Source: Hyphomicrobiales bacterium (GTDB taxonomy: Bacteria; Pseudomonadota; Alphaproteobacteria; Rhizobiales; Rhizobiaceae). Taken from it: a stretch of DNA of 41,759 nt. The notes beneath the pieces are model-generated. The model was not told the DNA's origin. It worked only from the letters and a program-made list of their open reading frames with translations, and did not search any database. How positions within the stretch are numbered: the stretch's first letter is position 1; each line of letters starts with the position of its first letter. A program made the translations under genes and the position numbers. Of this stretch, positions 27,177 through 34,557 are shown piece by piece. Location of the stretch: NCBI GenBank assembly GCA_900472485.1, contig UCII01000037.1, positions 1 through 41,759 on the forward strand, given 5' to 3'.

Positions 27177-27578
27177 ATGATTGGACTTGTGCTTGTCACT
27201 CATGGCAAGCTGGCTGAAGAGTTTCGGCATGCTGTCGAGCATGTCGTTGGTCCGCAGAAGTTCATAGAAACGGTATGCATTGGTCCCGAAGACGACATGG
27301 ACAAGCGGCGGCAGGATATTCTGCAGGCCGTTGCCGGTGCCGACGACGGGCACGGTGTCATCATCCTCACCGACATGTTCGGCGGCACTCCTTCCAATCT
27401 CGCAATCTCCGTCATGAACAGCGGCCACACCGAGGTCATCGCCGGCGTGAATCTGCCGATGCTGATCAAGCTCGCAGGCGTGCGCGGCGACAACAACATG
27501 GAAAGGGCCCTGGTGGAAGCTTCAGAGGCCGGGCGCAAATATATCAACGTGGCCAGCCGTGTGCTCAGTGGCAAATAA
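27177..27578 (+). CDS. PTS system EIIA component, mannose type
   Basis: A 133-residue EIIA-Man-like protein with the phosphorylatable His9 in GLVLVTHGKLAEEF and the segment LTDMFGGTPSNLA typical of the fold. No EIIB or EIIC is encoded nearby, so it is probably regulatory rather than a transporter part, as in other alphaproteobacteria. The start at ATG 27177 has GGGAG about nine bases upstream; an upstream in-frame start at 27111 adds a sequence unlike the family. A 140-base gap separates it from hprK and could hold a promoter. Confidence 0.94.
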   Translation: MIGLVLVTHGKLAEEFRHAVEHVVGPQKFIETVCIGPEDDMDKRRQDILQAVAGADDGHGVIILTDMFGGTPSNLAISVMNSGHTEVIAGVNLPMLIKLAGVRGDNNMERALVEASEAGRKYINVASRVLSGK

Positions 27579-27597
27579 CGAGGCAAACACCGCCCCC

Positions 27598-27873
27598 ATG
27601 ACCGAGCTTTCCCGGGAACTCCTGATCATCAACAAGCGGGGTCTGCATGCCCGTGCATCGGCGAAATTCGTGCAGACCGTCGAAGCCTACGACGCCGCGA
27701 TCACCGTTTCCAAGGATGGCACCACAGTTGGCGGCACCTCGATCATGGGCCTGATGATGCTTGCCGCCAGCCCCGGCTGCAGCGTGCTGGTCACGGCGAG
27801 CGGCAACCAGGCCGCAGAAGCGCTCGAGGCGCTCGACCAGCTGGTCGCCAACAAGTTTGGCGAGGAAATCTAG
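27598..27873 (+). CDS. HPr-family phosphocarrier protein
   Basis: A 91-residue HPr/NPr. The active-site His17 lies in NKRGLHARASAKFV and the regulatory Ser48 in GGTSIMGLMMLAAS, the site an HprK would modify. It starts 19 bases after the EIIA stop. The ribosome site before ATG 27598 is weak (AGG 15 bases away), so translation may depend on coupling to the EIIA gene. GTG codons further upstream are in frame but give non-family sequence. Confidence 0.94.
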   Translation: MTELSRELLIINKRGLHARASAKFVQTVEAYDAAITVSKDGTTVGGTSIMGLMMLAASPGCSVLVTASGNQAAEALEALDQLVANKFGEEI

Positions 27874-27877
27874 GCGT

Positions 27878-27905
27878 TTGCCTGCGATTGCCAATTGGAT
27901 ATAAA
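27878..27905 (+). promoter_or_regulatory. ahcY: Candidate promoter of ahcY
   Basis: TTGCCT (27878-27883) and TATAAA (27900-27905) are 16 bases apart, a plausible sigma-70 type promoter starting five bases after the HPr stop codon. The -10 lies in the outer left half of the palindrome at 27898-27927. Confidence 0.4.
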
Positions 27906-27927
27906 GACATAAAGACTTCTTTATATC
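27898..27927. promoter_or_regulatory. Candidate operator upstream of ahcY
   Basis: Two nested palindromes: GATATAAAGA (27898-27907) with TCTTTATATC (27918-27927) as a perfect 10-bp inverted repeat, and a tighter ATAAAGA-N2-TCTTTAT at 27909-27924. ATAAAGA therefore occurs twice in tandem facing one reverse copy. The tight form resembles operators of ArsR-type regulators, and SAH-responsive ArsR-family regulators (SahR) are known to control ahcY in proteobacteria; naming SahR here is inference. Confidence 0.55.
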
Positions 27928-28054
27928 ATTATTGATTTCCATCCTGAAGCCTGCTACACGGCATCATCCACACGCTGTCAGCGTGCAATTCTTGTTGCAT
28001 TCGGCCGAGGCGTCTGCCCGCGGCGCGGCTGCATCGTTCAGGCTGGAGACCTTC

Positions 28055-29455
28055 ATGAGCACTGAAAAGGACTACATCGTCGCGGATATCGGCCTTGCCG
28101 ACTTCGGCCGCAAGGAGATCACGATCGCCGAAACCGAGATGCCGGGCCTGATGGCCTGCCGCGCCGAATTCGGCGAAGCGCAGCCTCTAAAGGGTGCACG
28201 CATCACCGGTTCGCTGCACATGACGATCCAGACGGCCGTTCTCATCGAGACGCTGGTCGCACTCGGCGCTCAGGTGCGTTGGGCATCGTGCAACATCTTC
28301 TCGACGCAGGACCATGCCGCCGCCGCGATCGCCGCCTCCGGCGTTCCGGTCTTCGCCATCAAGGGTGAAAGCCTCGAAGACTACTGGACCTACACGGACA
28401 AGATCTTCCAGTGGACCGATGGCGGCCTCTCCAACATGATCCTCGACGATGGCGGTGATGCCACCATGTACATCCTGCTCGGCGCTCGCGCCGAAGCCGG
28501 TGAGGACGTGCTCTCCAACCCGCATTCGGAAGAAGAGGAAATCCTCTTCGCACAGATCAAGAAGCGCCTTCAGGCAACGCCCGGCTGGTTCACCAAGCAG
28601 CGCGACGCCATCAAGGGCGTAACGGAAGAAACCACTACGGGCGTCAACCGTCTGTACCAGCTTAGCCAGAAGGGCCTTCTGCCCTTCCCGGCCATCAACG
28701 TCAACGACAGCGTCACCAAGTCGAAGTTCGACAACAAGTACGGCTGCAAGGAATCGCTGGTCGACGGTATCCGCCGCGCTACCGATGTCATGATGGCCGG
28801 TAAGGTCGCCGTCGTCTGCGGCTACGGTGACGTCGGCAAAGGTTCCGCCGCTTCGCTTTCCGGCGCCGGCGCCCGCGTCAAGGTCACGGAAGTCGACCCG
28901 ATCTGCGCCCTGCAGGCCGCCATGGACGGTTATGAAGTCGTTCAGCTCGAGGACGTCGTTTCCTCGGCCGACATCTTCATCACCACGACCGGCAACAAAG
29001 ACGTCATCCGCATCGACCATATGCGCGCGATGAAGGACATGGCGATCGTCGGCAATATCGGCCACTTCGACAACGAGATCCAGGTTGCCGCCCTGCGGAA
29101 CCTGAAGTGGACGAACATCAAGCCGCAAGTCGACATGGTCGAGTTCGCCAAGGGCAACCGCATCATCCTGCTGTCGGAAGGCCGCCTGCTGAACCTCGGC
29201 AACGCCACCGGCCATCCCTCCTTCGTGATGTCGGCTTCCTTCACCAACCAGACGCTGGCGCAGATCGAGCTCTTCACCAAGCCCGGGCACTACAAGAACG
29301 AAGTCTACGTACTGCCGAAGCACCTCGACGAGAAGGTCGCCCGTCTGCATCTTGCCAAGCTCGGCGTGAAGCTGACGGAGCTTTCGGAAGAGCAGGCTTC
29401 GTATATCGGTGTGACGCCGAAGGGCCCATTCAAGTCTGACCACTACAGATACTGA
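28055..29455 (+). CDS. ahcY: Adenosylhomocysteinase
   Basis: A 466-residue NAD-dependent S-adenosylhomocysteine hydrolase, which clears the product of SAM-dependent methylation to adenosine and homocysteine. The NAD loop VCGYGDVGKGSAASL is near residues 252-266; ASCNIFSTQDHAAAAIA and the C-terminal SDHYRY are invariant features. ATG 28055 has GGAG seven bases upstream; the frame is open to 27932, but that extension is not family-like. A 181-base leader with a 7-bp hairpin (CACGCTG/CAGCGTG, 27971-27985) and a strong terminator make it its own transcription unit. Confidence 0.98.
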   Translation: MSTEKDYIVADIGLADFGRKEITIAETEMPGLMACRAEFGEAQPLKGARITGSLHMTIQTAVLIETLVALGAQVRWASCNIFSTQDHAAAAIAASGVPVFAIKGESLEDYWTYTDKIFQWTDGGLSNMILDDGGDATMYILLGARAEAGEDVLSNPHSEEEEILFAQIKKRLQATPGWFTKQRDAIKGVTEETTTGVNRLYQLSQKGLLPFPAINVNDSVTKSKFDNKYGCKESLVDGIRRATDVMMAGKVAVVCGYGDVGKGSAASLSGAGARVKVTEVDPICALQAAMDGYEVVQLEDVVSSADIFITTTGNKDVIRIDHMRAMKDMAIVGNIGHFDNEIQVAALRNLKWTNIKPQVDMVEFAKGNRIILLSEGRLLNLGNATGHPSFVMSASFTNQTLAQIELFTKPGHYKNEVYVLPKHLDEKVARLHLAKLGVKLTELSEEQASYIGVTPKGPFKSDHYRY

Positions 29456-29470
29456 TTATTAAAACAGTAT

Positions 29471-29520
29471 CCACAACATCTTGTGGCCCTGGCATTGACA
29501 AATGCCGGGGCTTATTTTTT
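29471..29520 (+). terminator. Rho-independent terminator of ahcY
   Basis: The main stem has 11 pairs including one G-T wobble (GCCCTGGCATT, loop GACA, AATGCCGGGGC; 29486-29511), followed by TTATTTTTT. Immediately before it is a second perfect 6-bp hairpin, CCACAA/TTGTGG (29471-29486). Confidence 0.92.
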
Positions 29521-29583
29521 AGCCAGCTCCCTTCCCCCAGATTCCCCTAGGCAGTATTGTTTTTACACTTGATTCGTGACGAA

Positions 29584-29597
29584 CCGGGCGTGCCCGG
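29584..29597. other. Perfect 6-bp GC hairpin in the divL-like leader
   Basis: CCGGGC-GT-GCCCGG, 63 bases before the start codon. The two-base loop is too tight for a clean RNA hairpin, so it may be a DNA-binding palindrome. No regulator is identified. Confidence 0.25.
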
Positions 29598-29659
29598 AGC
29601 CATGAAAATGGGATGTCTTGTCAGGATGCGGCACATTATAAGACGGAGACAGACCTCTT

Positions 29660-32239
29660 ATGTTTGAAGGGGAAGACAACCTGCATCAACCAGCGCTACA
29701 CCGAGTGGCGACGCGGTTGCAGCGGGGTAGTGCATATCGGCTTTCAACAAAAATGAAGCAGGGCAAAGGTCGGCTGGCGCGCCTGAGCCGCTTACTGCGG
29801 CTCAGCGTTTTTGGCGGTCTCATGACCGGCCTGGCAGGTCCCGTTCTCGCTCAGAGCAACGATGCCGCGCAGGCGAGCATGCGCCTCTTCACCTCTTCGG
29901 AAATGGCCGTCTTCTCCGTCATTATCGGCGTGATCTCTGCCGCACTCCTCTCGACCATGTGGATGGTCCGGCAGCGCGGCAACATGGAAAGCGAAAGCCG
30001 CGAGATCCGTACGGCCCTTTCGGACGCCAACCAGCGTATTTCGCAATATCAGGCGCTGATTGCCGACAAGAACCGCCGCATCGTCATCTGGGACGGTCCG
30101 AATGCGCGGCCCGAACTGCTCGGTCAGCTTCCGGTCGAGACCGGCGCGCCGCAGGACAGTGAATTCCTTGCCTTCGGCCGCTGGCTGAAATCATGGTCGG
30201 CCGGCGAGCTCGACAAGGCGATCGACACGCTGCGCGGCAGCGGCCAGAGCTTCGACATGGTGGTCGAAACCAACCGCGACGAAATCCTGGAGGCACAGGG
30301 TCGCATTTCCGGCGGCCGCGCCTTCGTCCGCTTCATCGCGCTCAACAATCTGCGCGCCGAACTCGCCGAGTTGAAGATCGAACGCGACCGACTGATGACC
30401 TCGATCTCCACCTTCCAGAATTTGCTCGATGCCATCGACCTGCCCGTCTGGCAGCGCGATGCGGAAGGCAAGCTCACCTGGGTCAATCAAGCCTATGGCG
30501 AGGCTGTCGAGGCTATTTCGGCGGAAGAGGCGATTCGCGAAGAACGCGAATTCCTGACGACCGTGGCCCGCGAGCGCATCCGCGCATCGGCAACGCCGGA
30601 ATCGCCCTTCCACGACAAGATTTCGACCGTCGTGCACGGCAACCGCACGTTCTTCGACGTCGTCGACGTCAAATCACCAAACGGCTCCGCCGGCATGGCG
30701 ATCGATATTTCCGAAGCGGAAGCGGTTCGCGCCGAGCTTGCCCGTACACTCAAAAGCCACGCCGAAACCCTCGACCATCTCGCAACACCGGTTGCGATTT
30801 TCGATGGCGACAGACGACTGCAATTCTATAATCAGGCCTTCGTCCAGCTCTGGGAACTCGATATCGCCTTCCTTGAGAAACGACCCGATAATAGCGAGCT
30901 TTTGGACCGGCTGCGCGGCGCCAAGAAGCTTCCGGAACAGCTGAACTGGAAGACCTGGAAGGACGGCGTCCTTTCGGTCTATCGCGCGCTCGACACGCAG
31001 ACCGATCTCTGGCATCTGCCAAACGGCCAGATTCTCAAGGTTTTCGCGACCGCACATCCGCAGGGCGGCGCCACATGGGTATTCGAGAACCTGACCGAGC
31101 AGGTCGATCTCGAAACGCGCTACAACACGCTGGTCAAGGTCCAGGGTGAGACCATCGACCATCTATCGGAAGGCGTCGCCGTTTTCGGCCCCGATGGCCG
31201 CATCCGCCTGTCGAACCCGGCATTCCGCATTCTCTGGAACATCACCGAGGCGCAGGCGAAGCCTGGCACGCATATCCAGGCGCTCGCCGAAGCTTGCTTG
31301 CCCTCCTATGACAGGCCGGACGGCTGGAAGCGCTTTGCCGAGCAGATCACCAGCTTCGACGATGAGCGCCCATCCTCACAAGGCACGCTGGAGCTCTATT
31401 CCAATCTGGTGCTCGACTACGCGGTCATTCCGCTGCCGAACGCGCAGACCATGCTGACCTTCGTCAACAAGACCGACAGCGTGCGCGCCGAACGCGCCCT
31501 GACCGAGAAGAACGAAGCACTGCTGAAGGCGGACGAGTTGAAGAACGATTTCGTCCAGCATGTCTCCTACGAGCTGCGCTCGCCGCTCACAAACATCATC
31601 GGCTTCACCGACCTTCTGAAGACGCCGGGTATCGGCTCTTTGAATGAGCGGCAGGCCGAATATATCGATCATATCTCCACCTCCTCTTCCGTACTGCTGA
31701 CGCTGGTCAACGACATCCTTGATCTCGCGACGCTCGACGCCGGCATCATGCGGCTGAACTATTCCGAGATCGTGCTCTCCGATCTGCTCGACGAAGTCTC
31801 GATGCAGATCGCCGACCGGCTGCAGGAAAGCGGTGTGACGCTCGAAATCACCGTGCCGGCGCACCTCGGCTCCATCGTTGCCGATCAGCAGCGATTGAAG
31901 CAGATCCTGCTCAAGCTCCTGACCAATGCCGCCAATTTCGCGCCGGAAGGATCGACGATTTCGCTGAAATGCGGACGTGAAGGCGCGGATTTCGTCTTCT
32001 CAGTCGCCGATAAGGGTCCGGGCATACCGGAAGAACTGATCCAAAGCGTCTTCAACCGCTTCGCCTCCGGCGGCAAAGGCGGCAAGCGCAGCGGTGCCGG
32101 CCTCGGCCTTTCCATCGTCGAAAGCTTCGTCAGCCTGCATGAGGGCGAGGTTTCGATCGAAAGCCAGCCGGGCAAGGGAACGACGGTCACCTGCCGAATT
32201 CCTTCGGCCGAACTGCCCCACTCCGTCGCAGCAGAATGA
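29660..32239 (+). CDS. divL: DivL-like PAS-domain kinase with tyrosine in place of histidine
   Basis: An 859-residue protein with hydrophobic segments near residues 45-64 and 80-102, a helical linker, two or three PAS-like domains (about 260-600), then DHp and ATPase domains. The H-box reads HVSYELRSPLTNIIGF: Tyr637 replaces the phospho-accepting histidine, the hallmark of DivL, which in Caulobacter acts on the CckA-CtrA cell-cycle pathway. The ATPase domain looks intact (LLTNAANFAPEG, DKGPGIPEE, GAGLGLSIVESF). GGAG is 11 bases before ATG 29660; ATG 29753 is a weaker alternative. Orthology to DivL rather than another tyrosine-variant kinase is probable but unproven. The stop overlaps the tsaE start (ATGA). 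Confidence 0.8.
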   Translation: MFEGEDNLHQPALHRVATRLQRGSAYRLSTKMKQGKGRLARLSRLLRLSVFGGLMTGLAGPVLAQSNDAAQASMRLFTSSEMAVFSVIIGVISAALLSTMWMVRQRGNMESESREIRTALSDANQRISQYQALIADKNRRIVIWDGPNARPELLGQLPVETGAPQDSEFLAFGRWLKSWSAGELDKAIDTLRGSGQSFDMVVETNRDEILEAQGRISGGRAFVRFIALNNLRAELAELKIERDRLMTSISTFQNLLDAIDLPVWQRDAEGKLTWVNQAYGEAVEAISAEEAIREEREFLTTVARERIRASATPESPFHDKISTVVHGNRTFFDVVDVKSPNGSAGMAIDISEAEAVRAELARTLKSHAETLDHLATPVAIFDGDRRLQFYNQAFVQLWELDIAFLEKRPDNSELLDRLRGAKKLPEQLNWKTWKDGVLSVYRALDTQTDLWHLPNGQILKVFATAHPQGGATWVFENLTEQVDLETRYNTLVKVQGETIDHLSEGVAVFGPDGRIRLSNPAFRILWNITEAQAKPGTHIQALAEACLPSYDRPDGWKRFAEQITSFDDERPSSQGTLELYSNLVLDYAVIPLPNAQTMLTFVNKTDSVRAERALTEKNEALLKADELKNDFVQHVSYELRSPLTNIIGFTDLLKTPGIGSLNERQAEYIDHISTSSSVLLTLVNDILDLATLDAGIMRLNYSEIVLSDLLDEVSMQIADRLQESGVTLEITVPAHLGSIVADQQRLKQILLKLLTNAANFAPEGSTISLKCGREGADFVFSVADKGPGIPEELIQSVFNRFASGGKGGKRSGAGLGLSIVESFVSLHEGEVSIESQPGKGTTVTCRIPSAELPHSVAAE

Positions 32240-33747
32240 CAGCCTCAGAAAGCAGCATTTCCCTTTTCCTCGCAGATGACGCCGCCACGGCTCAGCTCGG
32301 CGAAGATCTGGCGCTGGCCCTGAAGGTCGGCGACTGTCTGGCACTATCAGGCGATCTCGGCGCCGGGAAATCCTCGCTCGCCCGCGCGCTGCTGCGCGCC
32401 ATGGCCGACAATCCCGAACTGGACGTGCCGAGCCCGACCTTTACCCTCCTGCAATCCTACGAGCTGCGCATCCCGATCTCGCATTTCGACCTCTATCGGC
32501 TCGGTGACCCCAGCGAGTTGACGGAGCTCGGCTTCGACGAAGCCCTGCAGACCGGCATCTGCCTTGTCGAATGGCCCGAAATGGCCGAAGGCGAGCTGCC
32601 GAAAGAGCGCATCGATCTCAAGCTGACGCATGAGGGCGAAGGACGGCGCGCCGTCATCACGGCACCGGCGAAGCAGATCGCACGCATCGAGCGCGTATTG
32701 GCTATACGCGCCTTTCTCGATTCGCATGGCTATCGCGGTGCCGCCAGACGTTTCCTCACTGGCGATGCCTCGCTGCGGGCTTACGAGTCCCTTTATCCCG
32801 CCGACGGCAGCGACCGCGTGATCCTGATGGATTGGCCACGGCTGCCGGAAGGGCCGCCGGTACTCGACGGCAAGCCCTATCCCAAGGTCGCGCATCTTGC
32901 CTGGGATACTTATCCCTTCGTGGCGATCGCCAACATCCTCAGAGAAAATGGCTTCGCCGCTCCGGAAATCTTCGCTGCCGACTACGATCTCGGCATTCTT
33001 CTGATCGAGGATCTCGGCACCGACGGCATGCTCAATGCCGAAGGCAAGCCGATCGCCGAGCGTTATCGGGCCAGCGTCGCATGCCTTGCGCATCTGCACA
33101 GCCTTTCCATTCCCCGCGACATCCCTGTCACGCCGGATCACATCCATCACATTCCTGATTTCGACCGGACTGCGATGAAGATGGAAGCGCGGCTGCTGCT
33201 CGACTGGCATCTACCATGGAAGCGGGGTATGCCGGCAAGCGATGAGGAACGAGCCGACTATCTGGCGATCTGGGACAGACTGATCGATCAGCTCGATGAC
33301 GCGGAAAAGAACCTGCTGCTGCGCGACATGCATTCGCCCAATATCATCTGGCGGGCGCATGAACAGGGCATAAAGCGTGTCGGCATGATCGATTTTCAGG
33401 ATGCGATGATCGGACCGACCTCCTATGACGTCGCCTCGCTGGTGCAGGATGCGCGGGTGACGATCGAGCGCGATCTGCACGACCAGCTGATGGCCGACTA
33501 CCTCGCCCTCCGCCATGCGCAAGGCAGTTTTGACGAGGCGAAATTCCTGAAGAGCTGGGCGATCATGTCGGCGCAGCGCAATTGCAAGCTTGCCGGCCTC
33601 TGGGTGCGGCTCTTACAGCGCGACGGCAAGCCGGGATATCTCAAGCACATGCCGCGCACGCTCGCCTATCTCGCCATTGCCTTCGAGCATGAAGCGCTCG
33701 CTCCCTTGCGCGAATGGTGCGAGAAGGCTGGGATCGGCCGGGCATAA
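32236..33747 (+). CDS. tsaE: TsaE / aminoglycoside-phosphotransferase-fold kinase fusion
   Basis: A 503-residue fusion. Residues 1-150 are TsaE, the ATPase needed for N6-threonylcarbamoyl-adenosine (t6A) in tRNA, with P-loop GDLGAGKS (39-46) and the SPTFTLLQSY and HFDLYRL motifs. From about 155 to the end is an APH-fold kinase with the catalytic loop RDMHSPNIIW (Asp364, Asn369) and metal site IDFQDAMIG. With the MurU-like gene next, the kinase half is probably an AmgK-type MurNAc/GlcNAc anomeric kinase; that substrate is inferred from context. No frameshift is evident at the junction. The start overlaps the divL-like stop. Confidence 0.92.
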   Translation: MTASESSISLFLADDAATAQLGEDLALALKVGDCLALSGDLGAGKSSLARALLRAMADNPELDVPSPTFTLLQSYELRIPISHFDLYRLGDPSELTELGFDEALQTGICLVEWPEMAEGELPKERIDLKLTHEGEGRRAVITAPAKQIARIERVLAIRAFLDSHGYRGAARRFLTGDASLRAYESLYPADGSDRVILMDWPRLPEGPPVLDGKPYPKVAHLAWDTYPFVAIANILRENGFAAPEIFAADYDLGILLIEDLGTDGMLNAEGKPIAERYRASVACLAHLHSLSIPRDIPVTPDHIHHIPDFDRTAMKMEARLLLDWHLPWKRGMPASDEERADYLAIWDRLIDQLDDAEKNLLLRDMHSPNIIWRAHEQGIKRVGMIDFQDAMIGPTSYDVASLVQDARVTIERDLHDQLMADYLALRHAQGSFDEAKFLKSWAIMSAQRNCKLAGLWVRLLQRDGKPGYLKHMPRTLAYLAIAFEHEALAPLREWCEKAGIGRA

Positions 33748-33821
33748 CCGCCAGAGACCGGGCGACGGCTTTCCGGCCTTGTGCTATGGAAAGAAGATAT
33801 GAATCGAAAGTTCAAGGCGAA

Positions 33822-34553
33822 ATGACCATCAAGCAAGCCATGGTATTGGCCGCGGGGCTCGGAACCCGCATGCGACCGATCACCGACACCATCCCGAAGC
33901 CACTGGTGAAGATCGCCGGCAAGCCGATGATCGATTATGCACTGGATGCGTTGGCGGAAGCTGGCGTCGAGCAGGTCGTTGTTAACGTCCATCATCATGC
34001 CGACCAGATGGAAGCGCACCTGCGCGACTACGGCAAACTCGACATCCTGATCTCGGACGAACGGGACGCGTTGATGAACAACGGCGGCGGGTTGGCAAAA
34101 GGATTGAAGCTTCTTGGTCGAGATCCGGTCTTCGTTATGAATTCGGATCTCTTCTGGATCGGGGAAAGAGCAAACCAACCAACGAATCTCGAGCGCTTAG
34201 CCGGATTCTTCGATATTGCGCGCATGGATTTCGGCATGCTCTGCGTCGAGTTGGACAAGACGACTGGCCACAATGGCAAAAACGATTTCAGCATTGCCGA
34301 AGACGGCCGCCTTTCGCGCTATGACGTTGTCGCTGGCAATGGCGTCGTTTACGCCGGAACGCTGGTCATCAATCCTTCCGTTCTCGATGACGCGCCAGAC
34401 GAGGCCTTCAACATCAACACATATTACGACAAAGCCATAGCTCGCGGCCGGCTCTATGGCGCGATGCTCGACGGCCACTGGCTAACTGTCGGTACGCCGG
34501 AGGCGGTCGGCGAGGCGGAGGAAGCGATCCGGACGTTCCGGGCGTTTGCGTGA
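33822..34553 (+). CDS. murU: MurU-like sugar-phosphate nucleotidyltransferase
   Basis: A 243-residue nucleotidyltransferase with the signature LAAGLGTRMRPITDTIPKPL (residues 9-28), a VNVHHHADQ segment, and NSDLFW as the metal-binding aspartate. Size and context fit MurU, which makes UDP-MurNAc from MurNAc-1-phosphate made by AmgK, bypassing the fosfomycin-sensitive MurA route. It is 74 bases after the TsaE-kinase gene. ATG 33822 has AAGG four to five bases upstream. Other sugar nucleotidyltransferases share the motif, so specificity is not certain. Confidence 0.82.
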   Translation: MTIKQAMVLAAGLGTRMRPITDTIPKPLVKIAGKPMIDYALDALAEAGVEQVVVNVHHHADQMEAHLRDYGKLDILISDERDALMNNGGGLAKGLKLLGRDPVFVMNSDLFWIGERANQPTNLERLAGFFDIARMDFGMLCVELDKTTGHNGKNDFSIAEDGRLSRYDVVAGNGVVYAGTLVINPSVLDDAPDEAFNINTYYDKAIARGRLYGAMLDGHWLTVGTPEAVGEAEEAIRTFRAFA

Positions 34554-34557
34554 GCCG

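Noticed and set aside
28000..28054. Possible SAH riboswitch in the ahcY leader (CCGAGGCG followed later by CAGGCT)
   Set aside because: Only short fragments resemble the SAH riboswitch; the pairing partners and conserved core are not in the right order, and this riboswitch is not typical of rhizobia.
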